Positions 32,167-42,481 of a stretch of DNA of 64,000 nucleotides are shown here, piece by piece (positions within the stretch are counted from its first letter, which is position 1; every line of letters begins with the position of its first letter). A program made the translations under genes and the position numbers. The stretch covers positions 68,332,369 to 68,396,368 of the forward strand of contig CM042148.1 in NCBI GenBank assembly GCA_023376005.1, given 5' to 3'. The notes beneath the pieces are model-generated. The model had not been told where the DNA came from. It ran no database searches and saw only the letters and a program-made list of their open reading frames with translations. Source of the DNA: Doryteuthis pealeii. Its lineage: Eukaryota > Mollusca > Cephalopoda > Myopsida > Loliginidae.

Positions 32167-32258
32167 CAGTCTGAGTTCGAACCCTACCCAAGGATAGTTG
32201 TGTCTAGCCACACTGAAGAGGCATGATATGCCGAAACACGTGTCTGTGGATGACTTAT
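32165..32258 (+). mobile_element. SINE-3 copy, 5' truncated, with intact ribozyme
   Basis: B-box GAGTTCGAACCCTACCC is followed by the hammerhead domain and (TA)n. The A box is missing and (TA)n lies directly upstream. Confidence 0.72.
32202..32254 (+). ncRNA. Hammerhead ribozyme motif in SINE-3
   Basis: Stem I: CCACA (32208-32212) with TGTGG (32245-32249), then internal loop TAG/AT, then GTC/GAC. CTGAAGA at 32213-32219. Stem II GGCAT-GAT-ATGCC (five pairs). GAAA at 32233-32236. Stem III ACACGTGT (32236-32243). Cleavage after GTC at C32244. A stem I internal loop opposite a stem II loop is the usual tertiary contact of natural hammerheads. Confidence 0.8.
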
Positions 32259-32309
<51 letters not shown>

Positions 32310-32489
32310 TGTTTTTTCTTTTGGTCAAGTATTGTATCAATAGATTATTTTTGGTTGGTACGATATCTTGGTCTTTTCTTTTTTCCCAAATTTTTTTTCC
32401 CAGGTGATGTTTGGTAGTACATTTTTACAATCAAACTATTTGCCGGGTTTTTTTCTCACCGTGAGGATTTACCAACAAGTTTGGTATAT

Positions 32490-32524
<35 letters not shown>

Positions 32525-32767
32525 ATTGGTAGTCTGCAAGGAGTGCTCAATGTAAAAAAAAAATATAATTCTATATAGACCAATATTTATAGGATTGATA
32601 AAGAAAGGCTTTTTTTTCTTTTTGTCTTTCTCAATTGTATTTACGGTTTGTGGAAGCTGAAATTCTCAAAGATGAGAATTTTTCAGTTGAAATAAATTTA
32701 TAACTGTTAACATGGCTGCTATTTAAGCTATTTTTTACCAATCCTATTAGCCAGGGAGCTTCACTAT

Positions 32768-32793
32768 AAACACACACACACACACACACACAT

Positions 32794-32827
<34 letters not shown>
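32768..32827. repeat. (CA)n microsatellite
   Basis: About 28 CA units with one ATG interruption. Confidence 0.95.
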
Positions 32828-32829
<2 letters not shown>

Positions 32830-33023
32830 GTACATATATATAAATATATATATATGCTCCCACTTTTCATGGTAGGGCACTGTAGGAGAGACATTAGTAG
32901 ACCTTTCACTGTTTACCGTAAAAGCATTTACTTACCTGTTGTTTACAGACTTGAGTTCTCTGGTAATTGTAAAAACATACATCCTGTAAGTTTGTTTGAT
33001 TCAATTAATTGTTAAACAATAAT

Positions 33024-33153
33024 AGTCCCCGATAGCCGTGAGGGTAAGGAGCTTGACAGACAAAAATCTGTCGGGTTTCGCACCTGAGGTAGCTGATAAA
33101 AAGTCGAGCCGTGCTGATGAGAAGTAAACTTCGAAACACATGTCTGTGGATGA

Positions 33154-33158
<5 letters not shown>
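33024..33158 (+). mobile_element. SINE-3 copy, near full length
   Basis: The head CCCGATAGCCGTGAGGGTAAGG and B-box-like GGGTTTCGCACC resemble a leucine/serine-type tRNA. 'GAGGTAGCTGATAAAAAG', the hammerhead domain and (TA)n follow. This links a pol III promoter and a ribozyme in one short repeat. Confidence 0.78.
33102..33155 (+). ncRNA. Hammerhead ribozyme motif in SINE-3
   Basis: CTGATGA at 33114-33120. Stem II GAAG-TAAA-CTTC. GAAA at 33133-33136. Stem III ACAC/ATGT. Cleavage after GTC at 33144. Stem I CCGTG with TGTGG (two Watson-Crick and three wobble pairs), internal loop GAG/AT, then AGTC/GACT. The core is complete. Confidence 0.75.
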
Positions 33159-33204
<46 letters not shown>

Positions 33205-33212
<8 letters not shown>

Positions 33213-33350
33213 AGATAAATCTAATGAGTCAGACAAACCTACTATTAGTTTCGCTTAATGCTCTTCAGGGCTAAGATCTGACTCTATTATTATTATTATT
33301 TGCTCTACCTAGGTATTGAGCACTTTTTACTTATTAGCTGAGTAAGCTAA
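33205..33350 (-). mobile_element. Family-B element, single arm
   Basis: Same arm as 31901-31975, then (TAT)n and GCTCTACCTAGGTATTGAGC. The second arm is absent. (TA)n lies to the left. Confidence 0.72.
33232..33278 (-). ncRNA. Hammerhead ribozyme motif, family B
   Basis: Minus strand: CTGAAGA (33268-33262), stem II GC-ATTAA-GC, GAAA (33252-33249), stem III ACT-AAT-AGT, cleavage base A at 33240, stem I AGCC/GGTT with outer GAT/GTC. Outer pair changes relative to 31976-32022 (GAT/ATC) preserve pairing. Confidence 0.62.
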
Positions 33351-33591
33351 TAAGTTATATGAATATATATATATATATATATCTTATATACATATATATA
33401 CATATAAATTGTTTTTTCTTTTGGCCAAATACTGTACCAATAGATTATTTTTTGTTGGTACGACTATCTTGGTCTTTTATTTTTTTCAAAAATTTTTTTC
33501 TCCCCGGTTGATGTTTGGTAGTATATTTTTACAATCAAACTATTTGCTGGTTTTTTTTCTCACCGCGAGGATTTACCAACACGCTTGGTAT

Positions 33592-33595
<4 letters not shown>

Positions 33596-33657
<62 letters not shown>
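33596..33657. repeat. (TA)n microsatellite
   Basis: About 29 TA units between two family-H-like terminal pieces (33400-33590 and 33660-33910). 32340-32480 and 33410-33590 repeat one another: TGGTACGA.TATCTTGGTC, GGTGATGTTTGGTAGTA.ATTTTTACAATC. Confidence 0.93.
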
Positions 33658-33660
<3 letters not shown>

Positions 33661-34397
33661 ACTTTAAAACTTAAAAAAAATTATCATGTATATAAAAAAA
33701 CAATCCAGAAGATGTTTTTTACTGAAAAAATGGGCTTATCAATGTTACCAGTAAATTTTTCTGCCCTATTTTTGTGGCTTGTCAAACACTTTGAAAACTT
33801 AAAAAAAAACTTTCTAAAAACAATTTCTTTCACAATAAATTTTCTCCTGACGATGACCTAAGGTCGAAACTAATTGAGAACACTTCAAAAGATAAATAAC
33901 AAAAGAAATATTTCTGTTTGTGTTATCACTCTTTGTTCCTCTTGTATACATATGTGTGTGTAAGCATGTGTGTGTGAGTACGTGTGTGTGTATATTTGTG
34001 TGTGTTATAGATATGTGCATAGATTTTCTCGTACATTCATCTAATATCATCTCAAGTATCAAGTCTCCAAAGGGAAAAAAATCTAGTTCAAATCTTGTTG
34101 AAAGAAGAGCTGAGAATAAGCTACCTGTACATTTTGTCCTATTACAAATTGTCATATCATATTGCCAACTGAGAAGAATACAAGAAGGAAAGAGACAAGG
34201 GAAACAGAGCAAATCGGTTTCTTAGTAATTACTCGTACCTAAATTATAAATAAGAATTTCTTTCCCTTGGCCTTTCTAGAAAAGAAACTGTCATCCAATC
34301 TGTCAAACTTTGACCTTAATTGATATAAATTCACCAACTGAGTACAAAGTTTAAAAAAAAAAGTTTTTTAATTGGTTCACACAGAATGATAAACACA

Positions 34398-34399
34398 CC

Positions 34400-34466
<67 letters not shown>
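34398..34466. repeat. (TA)n microsatellite
   Basis: About 33 TA units with one phase shift; it forms the left edge of the family-E palindrome. Confidence 0.93.
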
Positions 34467-34467
<1 letters not shown>

Positions 34468-34911
34468 CCAAAAGTCCAGAGAAGAAATCTCCTTACGACA
34501 CAAGTTTTATTTAAAAAAACCTGTCGCAGTTTGAGAGCTCAATGTGTGCTCCTAATGTTAGAGTCACAGAGCAAATATATAAGTAAAGAAATAACAAAAG
34601 ACTTAGAGATTTAGCATTATAGTCAATTTCAGGGAGCTTAGACAAATAGTCTAACTCTCCCGACTCATCAGATGCGAATGAAACAGATGCTGAGTCTGAT
34701 TGTACTGTGGCAAAGAGTTAAACGATTGAGTCTCATTGAGCTCCCTGTCCAGAACGTGAGCGTTGTTTGAGCCTCTCGTGCCAAATGGTTACTATTCCTC
34801 TTTCTTTCATAAATAAGTTGCTCTTGAGGAAAAAGGTCGAAACAGATATCTGTCAGCATACTACTATTATCATTTGCATGTATCGTTCTATACATATATC
34901 ATTTGATATAC

Positions 34912-34972
<61 letters not shown>

Positions 34973-35300
34973 CTTGTGCGTGTTTATGTATTTTTCTGTT
35001 AATATATAAATATACAGTGTGTTTATCATTAAAAAAATGTAAAAAAAAAAAATCTGTTTTCAAATGCCTTAAAAGTAATAAAGAATTCATCATTTGATTT
35101 GGGGGTGTTAGACACCTTATCTAAGCTTCCTGAAATAGGCTATAATGCAAAAAATCTAAGTCTTCTGTTATATTTTTACTTATAAATTTGCTCTGTGACT
35201 CTAACAATAAGAGCACACATTGAGCTCTGCAAACTGTGACACGTTTTAAAAAACTCCTTTGTCGTAAGGAAGATATCTTATCTGGATTTTTGGATTATAT
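34466..35300. mobile_element. Family-E inverted-repeat element
   Basis: Left arm 34466-34660 (TCCTTACGACACAAG, GAGCTCAATGTGTGCTC, GAGTCACAGAGCAAAT) is the complement of 35090-35300 (ATTTGCTCTGTGACTC, GAGCACACATTGAGCTC, TTTGTCGTAAGGA). A (TA)n of about 58 bp lies inside at 34915-34972. Related arms lie at 47655-48105 and 56185-56500. Confidence 0.8.
34614..34675 (-). ncRNA. Hammerhead ribozyme motif, family E, long stem II
   Basis: Minus strand: CTGATGA (34671-34665), a long stem II whose GGGAG/CTCCC core has a 2-nt bulge, GAAA (34630-34627), stem III AT-TGACT-AT, cleavage base A at 34618, stem I GCAT/ATGC. Stem III is only two pairs, as known for ribozymes of Penelope-like elements. Confidence 0.6.
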
Positions 35301-35404
35301 ATATGTATATGTGTGTATATGTATATGAATGAAGGCGTGGCAGTCGCCTGACAAGACGTTGCGATCAATATATGTATATATATATATGTGTGTGTTTGTG
35401 TTTG

Positions 35405-35835
35405 TAGGATGACAAGGTTATAAAAATAAATGTACTGGGTTTTTTGAAGCATGAAAGAATAGTGAAACTAAGAATTCAAATTGACTAATATTCAAGAAAT
35501 ACAGTTGACCTACCAATTTCGTTTTGATTAATTGTGTACTATTTAAAGGAGATTTATATTCCGTGAATATTAACCCATTTGAATTCTTAGATTCACTATT
35601 CTTTCATGATTTAAAATCATACTTTAAAAAAATCCCATTACATTTGTTTTTTATAACCTTGTCATAAAATATGTGAAGCACGTGTCCAGTGTGTCATTTT
35701 GCCATAGTTGGATGGTTTCTGATCATTACAGTTGTTTTTTGTGGGGTGTGGTCTCCAGATCTTTTTCCGAATATCACTATGAACAGTTCTGATCTACCTT
35801 TTGTGTGTGTGTGTGTGTGGGTGTGTGTGTGTGTG

Positions 35836-35874
<39 letters not shown>

Positions 35875-36125
35875 ACAAGGTTATAAGATATAAATGTACT
35901 GAGTTTTTTGAAGCATGAAAGAATAGTGAAACTAAGAATTCAAATTGACTAATATTCAAGAAATACAGTTGACTTACCGATTTTGTTTTGATTAATTGTG
36001 TACTATTTTAAGGAGATTTATATTCCGTGAATATTAACCCATTTGAATTCTTATTCTTACATACTTTAAAATCATGCTTCAAAATCCCATTACATTTATT
36101 TTTTTATAACCTTGTCATAAAATAC
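35405..36125. mobile_element. Family-F palindromic element, two tandem copies
   Basis: Copy 1 (about 35410-35680) and copy 2 (35872-36125) each run AAGGTTATAA, GAAGCATGAAAGAATAGTG, TTTGATTAATTGTGTACTA, then the inverted return TTTGAATTCTTA and TTATAACCTTGTCAT. A third internal piece is at 36361-36425, after the (GA)n tract. Confidence 0.82.
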
Positions 36126-36211
36126 GTGAAGCACTTACAATTTAAAAAATATCTCTATATCGGGATATTGTAACAAGCATCACAGAAACCTATTTTCCTG
36201 TGCTACTGCAG

Positions 36212-36215
36212 AGAC

Positions 36216-36278
<63 letters not shown>

Positions 36279-36291
36279 CAGAGACAGAGTG

Positions 36292-36361
<70 letters not shown>
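36212..36361. repeat. (GA)n / GAGACA purine tract
   Basis: About 150 bp of almost pure purine on the plus strand with GAGACA interruptions. It interrupts family-F sequence (AAATACAGTTGACTTACCG resumes at 36362). Confidence 0.95.
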
Positions 36362-36366
<5 letters not shown>

Positions 36367-36505
36367 CAGTTGACTTACCGATTTTGTTTGGAATAATTGT
36401 GTACTAGTTAATGGAGATTTATATAGCAATAGTCAGAAGTTGGTTTCCGGTTTAGAAAGTATGGTAGGTAATATTGATTTGTGTGTGTGTATATATATAA
36501 GTTAG

Positions 36506-36653
36506 GGTAGTGTGGACAGGAAGTCAACGATGCTTGCTTACTGACAGTTTCTCGCCTGTACAATTCTCAAACAAAATTAATTTGAGATTTGCACAGGTAA
36601 GAAACTATCAGTTACCAAATGCTGTTGATTTCATGTCCATACCACTCTAACTT
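36506..36653. mobile_element. Family-A palindromic element
   Basis: Arms AGTTAGGGTAGTGTGGACAG and the complementary TACCACTCTAACTTAG. GAGAAAC and TAAGAAAC lie on opposite strands with ACAGGCGA-type stem II, but the core box is TTGAGAA or similar. Both ribozymes are decayed. Confidence 0.75.
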
Positions 36654-36683
36654 AGATATACATGCTCTATCCATGATATAGAG

Positions 36684-37127
36684 CAGTGGTTCCCAACCTA
36701 TGGCCACATGGCCAAAATAGGCCACAGCAAATTTCAGGTTGGCCAAGGAAATATAATTCTATATGATTTCAGAGCATACTTTTTATATACAAAATCCAAT
36801 CATATATGTGGGAAATTTATATTTTCTAGAAAGTAAGATGTCAACTAATTCATGGTAGGGGAGAGTGGGAGAGATTTATGCCCCTAATATGCCCCTATAT
36901 GCCAATTGAATAAGATAATGAACTTAGAGCGTTTAAAATTGCAAATCGTCATTAAAATTAAAACAGAAAAATTTGGCTTGGCCATAGATTTTAATGAATT
37001 TAATTATTACTAAGGACACGATGTATGTTATTTTTGACTTAGATTTTTTCTATTCTTATAATTTCATAGGCCACAACAAATTCTGGCTTCAAATTGGGCC
37101 ATGAGCTGAAAAAGTTGGGAACCCCTG
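36684..37127. mobile_element. Non-autonomous hAT element with 8-bp target duplication
   Basis: Terminal inverted repeats: left CAGTGGTTCCCAACC, right GTTGGGAACCCCTG. ATATAGAG lies immediately on both sides (36676-36683 and 37128-37135), an 8-bp duplication as expected of hAT transposases. GGCCACA/GGCCACA-type blocks extend the left-right similarity. It is 444 bp and non-coding. The CAGNGGTTCYCAACC start is a common hAT terminus. It split a repeat that otherwise reads GATATAGAGCACTATTTACTT. Confidence 0.93.
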
Positions 37128-37214
37128 ATATAGAGCACTATTTACTTATAATATAGCACACTATATTATCAATATTAATATTATTATATATATGTAATAT
37201 CTACCAATATTTAC

Positions 37215-37345
37215 CAAACCCATTTGCAATAGGTAAGATGTGACACAAGATTGCAAGAATTGGGTAAGGATCGAATCTGTTATCTAGTAGTAATGGATCT
37301 GTGAAATTAGCTTGCTAACCATTATGTCATAATGGGACACCCTTA
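37215..37345. repeat. Dispersed repeat with tRNA-like end
   Basis: Same block order as 1738-1850: GGTAAGATGTGACACAAG, TTAGCTTGCTAACCATTATG, ATGGGACACCC. Confidence 0.55.
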
Positions 37346-37506
37346 GGATCAGTATAGTATCTGCACACTCAACTTAATTTTACCATACTATTAAAGTAGC
37401 AGAAATTTAGCATTGTGAACAGGTAATTTCTTACTTTCTTTTCGGCTTAGGATCAGTGTAGTATCTGTGTACTCAATTTTTACTCTACTGTTCAAGTATT
37501 TATTTC

Positions 37507-37777
37507 GGGCCGACTAGCTCAGTCAGTAGAGCATTTGCCTAGGAATCACAAGGTGCCAGGTTCAATACCAGTCCTTGCCAACTCAGTGGATTAGTAGCAC
37601 AGCTTGGCTAATCTGATCTGCGCAGTAAAGCATCTGGGAGTCGATGGTAGGTGTGGCTCTCTACCTCAGGCAATACCCATCTCACTAGTCTAGCACAAGC
37701 AAAAAGGGAATAGACTCCCTTGCCGTTCTGGAGATACCGACAATAGGACACTCTGCAGACTTAACTTCTTACTTTTC
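37507..37777 (+). mobile_element. SINE-1 copy, diverged subfamily
   Basis: Head GCCGACTAGCTCAGTCAGTAG and B box GGTTCAATACC intact. It carries an extra CAGCTTGGCTAATCTGATC segment absent from most copies but also seen at 4720-4745, so a subfamily marker. Confidence 0.85.
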
Positions 37778-38201
37778 AAGTCACTGAAACTTAGCATAGT
37801 GAATAGGTAATCTTTTTACTGGGGGGGGGGCTTAGGATCAGCCATAGTATCTGCGTACTCAACTTTTACCATACTATTCAACTAGTTGGAAATTATCATA
37901 GTCAACAGGTAATTTTTTACTGCATTTAGGATGATGATGATGATGATGATGGTGATGATGATTGATGAATTGAAACCTTAATTAACCAAATTATCTATCT
38001 TGAGGCACCTTTTTTTCTATGAAATCTATCCCTTCCCCAAAGATCATAAAGTCCAGTTCTCTCTGTACGAGTTAACCACCAATTAAATGGTTGATTTTTG
38101 TCACAAGAGACCTGATATAATTTTAGATAAGATCAAGGGGAGGTATATCATTTTTCATATAATGCATCTATGTAATCTAATAACTTTTCACATAACTATA
38201 G

Positions 38202-38345
38202 ATGAAACAGTCTCTTATTCTTGTATCACCTGACGAGGATGGAAAAATTACCTATACGAGCAACGCAGACCAATGTATTACATGGATGGCTAATCTGAAT
38301 AAATCAGTTAGCTGTACTGGCACACTCCGGGGAGATAAGAGGGGA
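38202..38345 (+). other. Unassigned open segment before the pyrimidine block
   Basis: ATG at 38202 opens about 47 codons with balanced composition (MKQSLILVSPDEDGKITYTS, then NADQCITWMANLNKSVSCTG) before running into the TTTCTT satellite. No family recognised, and no clear acceptor or donor pair. It could be an exon fragment or chance. Confidence 0.2.
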
Positions 38346-39032
38346 TTTCTTTTTTTTTTGTCTTTTTTCTTTTTTCTTTCTTTCTTTTTTTTTGTCTTTT
38401 CCCTTTTCTTTAATTTTCTTTCTTTTTGGTCTTTTCCTTTTTTCTTTCTTTTTGCCTCTTCTTTCTTTTCTTTTTTCTTCTTTTTTTTGTCTTCCCCTTT
38501 TCTCTTTTTCTTTCTTTCTTTTTGTTCTTTTCCCCTTTTTTTTTCTTTTTTTCTCTTCTTCTTCTTCTTCTTCTTTTCTTCTTTGTTTTCTTTGTTTTTT
38601 TCTTTTTTTTTTCTTTTTTGTCTCTTCTTCTTCTTCTTCTTCTTCTTCTTCTTCTTCTTCTTCTTCTTTGTTTTCTTTTTCCCCCTTTTTCTTTCTTTTT
38701 TGTCTCTTCTTCTTCTTCTTCTTCTTCTTCTTCTTCTTCTTCTTCTTCTTCTTCTTCTTCTTCTTCTTCTTTCTGCCTTTCACCATTTTCTTTCTTTTTC
38801 TTTCTTTTTTTGACTTTACCCTTTTCTTTTTGTCTTCTTTTTTTCTTCTTTTTTGTCTCTTCTTCTTCTTCTTCTTGGTCTTCTTTTCTTTTTTCTTTCT
38901 TCTTCTTTTTGTCTTTCCCATTTTCTTTCTTTTTCTTTCTTTTTTTGTCTTTTCTCTTCTTTCTTTTTCTTTCTTTTATTGTCTTTTCCCTTCTTCTTCT
39001 TCTTCTTCTTCTTCTTCTTCTTCTTCTTTCCA
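38345..39032. repeat. 690-bp pyrimidine satellite, TTC and TTTTCTTT
   Basis: Almost pure C/T on the plus strand. Blocks of (TTC)n (38553-38580, 38622-38668, 38704-38770, 38992-39028) alternate with CTTTTT phrases ending TTTTGTCT. Very long Phe/Ser/Leu and Lys/Arg/Glu frames on the two strands are artefacts. Confidence 0.95.
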
Positions 39033-39514
39033 CCTCCAATAATTTATTCTTGTTTGTTCTTCCAATTTCTATGGACACACTTTATTTTTTTTCTCTATCT
39101 ATCTTTCTTTATTTGGATGTCCCCCATCTTGCTTTTATTTTTCCTTCATTTCTTTCTTTCCTTCTCCCTCTTTTCTTTCAGTTTCAATTTATTTTCTTTC
39201 TTTCTTACTTTCTGTGGGTCTCCTTCTACTCACATTTACATTTCTTCTTTGATTTTTTAAATATTATTTTTATCTTTCATTTGACTACAAAAGCAGCAGA
39301 GAATTCTTCTGACAACAAAGAGATTACAAATGTTGGTTATAAAAGGGAAAATAAATATGGATATAAATACCATATAAATATAAGTATATATTTATGTTCA
39401 TTTACTCAGAAAAAGAACATATTTCACTGAAATATTCTTGGGATGAACATTTTACATATCACATGGGATAAATATCAAATCTGATATATCTATCTGTTAA
39501 TTTATTCATCCCTT

Positions 39515-39538
39515 CCTTCCTTCTTCCCTTCCTTCCTT

Positions 39539-39573
<35 letters not shown>

Positions 39574-39876
39574 CAGTCTGTTATTATGCATGTATGTGTT
39601 ATTTTCCTGACTTCCCACCATGCTGGATTAACATAAGGTCTTTTTAACATAGGGAAATATGTATGTATGTGTGTATGTATATATCTATCTATCTACCTAC
39701 CTATTTATCTATTTCTGTTACTATATTTATTAGTCTTTATCTGTGTGTATCTATATATATCATTATGCTTGTATCTCTCTCTCTCTCTCTCTCACTCTAT
39801 CTATCTATCTATCTCAGTATACTCATATCTATTTATATATCTATCTATATATTCATCTCAGTATACTCATCTCCCT

Positions 39877-39910
<34 letters not shown>

Positions 39911-39972
39911 CTATCAATCTCAGTCTACTCATATCTATTTATATATCTATCTATATATTCATCTCAGTATAC

Positions 39973-40026
<54 letters not shown>

Positions 40027-40101
40027 CTCTCTCTCTCTTTATCTATCTCAGTCTACTCATATCTATTTATATATCTATCTATATATTTCATCTCAGTATA
40101 C

Positions 40102-40161
<60 letters not shown>

Positions 40162-40260
40162 CAGTCTACTCATATCTACTTATATATCTATCGATATATA
40201 CATCTCAGTATACTCATCTCTCTGTCTCTCTCTCTCTCTATCTACCTATCAATCTATCTC
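39515..40260. repeat. TCTA/TC satellite with 105-129-bp higher-order unit
   Basis: The phrase ACTCATATCTA.TTATATAT recurs at 39821, 39926, 40055 and 40168, each followed by TATA.ATTCATCTCAGTATACTCAT and a variable (TC)n/(TCTA)n tract. Frames of more than 200 residues here are not genes. Confidence 0.92.
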
Positions 40261-40469
40261 TGTTCATATCTCTATATTTCTTGCAGTCTGTTTACATCAA
40301 ACACTGCATGCCTCCATCTTGGTGTGGCTTACATCTATCAATCATTCTATTTCTGCTTGATGTTAGATTCTAATTTGTGAGGTGTTTCTCCAAGATATTT
40401 TAGTATCCATATTGTATACCTGACAATTGAAGTTCCATACCAAAATAAAGTCAGTAAATATCTATCATT

Positions 40470-40528
40470 CTGTCTCCAATTTTTTTGTCTTTGTCTGTCT
40501 CTTTCTCTCTGTCTCTCTGTCTCTCTCT

Positions 40529-40581
<53 letters not shown>

Positions 40582-40603
40582 GGCATTAAACAGCCCACCT
40601 ATG

Positions 40604-40636
<33 letters not shown>

Positions 40637-40771
40637 ATGTGTATGTATGTATATATCATATGTATTGCACAACCCATATATATATATATATATATATATA
40701 ACTGTGAATATATAAAATGCTTCACACACACATATGCACATACACATATATATATTTATATATACATATAT

Positions 40772-40814
<43 letters not shown>

Positions 40815-41000
40815 ACATATATATAATATATTATATATATATATATATATTGTATTCATTACACAACTCACCCATAAATATATATAAATATTATATGGAT
40901 TACACACACCTGCACATACACATGCACACATACTCACACATATACACGCACATACACACACACACACACTCCCAAACACATACAAGCACTCACTCATGAT
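40470..41000. repeat. CA/TA/TG microsatellite cluster
   Basis: (TC)n, (CA)n of about 20 units (40533-40575), (TG)n, (TA)n, (CA)n again (40772-40813), then CACATAC phrases. Confidence 0.93.
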
Positions 41001-41279
41001 AGTATATATGACTGACCCATAGGATTTACTCATATATTATTTGCTCCCAGTCTTTCCTCTCAATCACGATGGCACGCTAGCAATGAAACATTTTTATCTA
41101 GATATTTGGTAATTAAAGAGAATGCAGGGTTGTAGATCCATTCCTTTCTCCATTGGTATTAGTATGCAGAGAACACAAACAACCCCAGTGGAAATTCAAA
41201 CTCCTATTATTTCTATTGTTACATACTTGCATACTTCCCCTGAACCCCCGACTGTGGAGGAGGGGAGCTTGCTTGGAGG

Positions 41280-42260
41280 CCCGGAATGGCGGGTTTCATA
41301 TATTTTTCAATATAATATTACTTTATGAAAATTGTTTTAGAGTAGGGGCCCTGTATCATAGATAGTTGGCTGGTTGGCTGGCTGGCTGGTTGGTGTTATG
41401 GCATATCAACCCTTTACAGTTCAGTTAATGTCAAATCAAGTCATTTTGATAAACAAAGAACTCCGGTTGCTTACAGTACTTGCTGTTGCTAATGTAGTCA
41501 CCCAATTAAGTATTGAACAGCCTCATAGCTGCTTAACTTTGTCGAGTTTCATATACTTTTTTATATAAAATGTACTTATTAAAAATTGACATGTTTTAAA
41601 GTAGGGGTCCCTCTATCATAGATGATTATTTGGTTAAATGGTTAGTTTTATGGCATATCAACCATTTTCAGGTCATTTAATGTCGAATCAAGTCATTTTC
41701 ATAAACAAAGGACTTAGATTGTTTACAGTACTTGCCGTTGCTTATGTGGTCACCCAATCAACTATTGAACAGCCTCATAGCTGCTTAACTTTGTTGGGTT
41801 TCATATATTTTTTATATAAAATCTACTTAATAGAAATTAATGTTTTAGAGTGGGAGCACTCAATTATAGATGATTGTTTGGTTAGATGGTTAGTTTTATG
41901 GCATATCAACCCTTTTCAGGTCATTTAATGTCGAATCAAGTCATTTTCATAAACAAAAGATTGCTTATAGTACCTGCCGTTGCTTATGTGGTCACCCAAT
42001 TAATTATTGAACAGGCACATCACTGCTTAACTTAATAACACTTTATGAACATTTTTAGAGTGGAGACCCTGTATCATAGACAATTGTTTAGTTAGTTGGT
42101 TGGTTTTATGGCATATCAACCCTTTTCAGGTTATTTAATGCCAAACCAAGTCATTTTGATAAACAAAGGACTCAAGTCGCTTACAGTATCTACTGTTGCT
42201 TATGTAGTCACCCAATTAAGTATTGAACAGGCTCATTGCTGCTTAACTTCAATGATGTAG
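41280..42260 (+). repeat. Four-copy tandem array, 210-252-bp unit
   Basis: GCATATCAAC begins comparable units at 41401, 41653, 41901 and 42111. Each holds AATC.AGTCATTTT.ATAAAC, TTGCTTA..TAGTCACCCAATT and TATTGAACAGGC, and ends in TATCATAGA then TTGGTTGG. A partial unit lies before the first. The start is related to the GGTT-tailed family. Confidence 0.9.
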
Positions 42261-42481
42261 TTGGAGGTTGGGCTTTCAACATAGCTAGAATGTAATCTAT
42301 GTAAACATCATTTTACAGGGTAAACACTGTCCTACTAATACCGACAGTAGGCCACTCCGCCTACTTTACTTACTTTTAACCCATAAATGGGACCCTAACA
42401 GGTGCTATCACTTTGGGTCAGAGTGTACCTGAGAGCAATGGCAACCTCCAGAATTGGAACCACTAAGAGTATTTACGATTT

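Noticed and set aside
32630..32705. Family-H hammerhead
   Set aside because: GAAA and ATAAATTTAT are kept, but the CTGANGA box is gone (reads GTGGAAG).
33835..33885. Hammerhead (CTGACGA T GACC-TAA-GGTC GAAAC)
   Set aside because: Core boxes and stem II are good, but stem III and stem I do not pair.
34790..34860. Hammerhead (CTTGAGGA ... GAAACAGATATCTGTC)
   Set aside because: Stem III and a TGCT/AGCA stem I fit, but box 1 has an inserted T and stem II is not paired; kept only as a possible decayed copy.
38304..39430. Open frames of 200-330 residues rich in Phe/Ser/Leu or Lys/Arg/Glu
   Set aside because: They are open only because the DNA is C/T on one strand; there is no start context, domain or splice signal.
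39663..40373. Three overlapping frames of 205-237 residues (Ser/Leu/Tyr/Ile)
   Set aside because: All three frames of the same TCTA/TC satellite are open, which shows low complexity and not coding.
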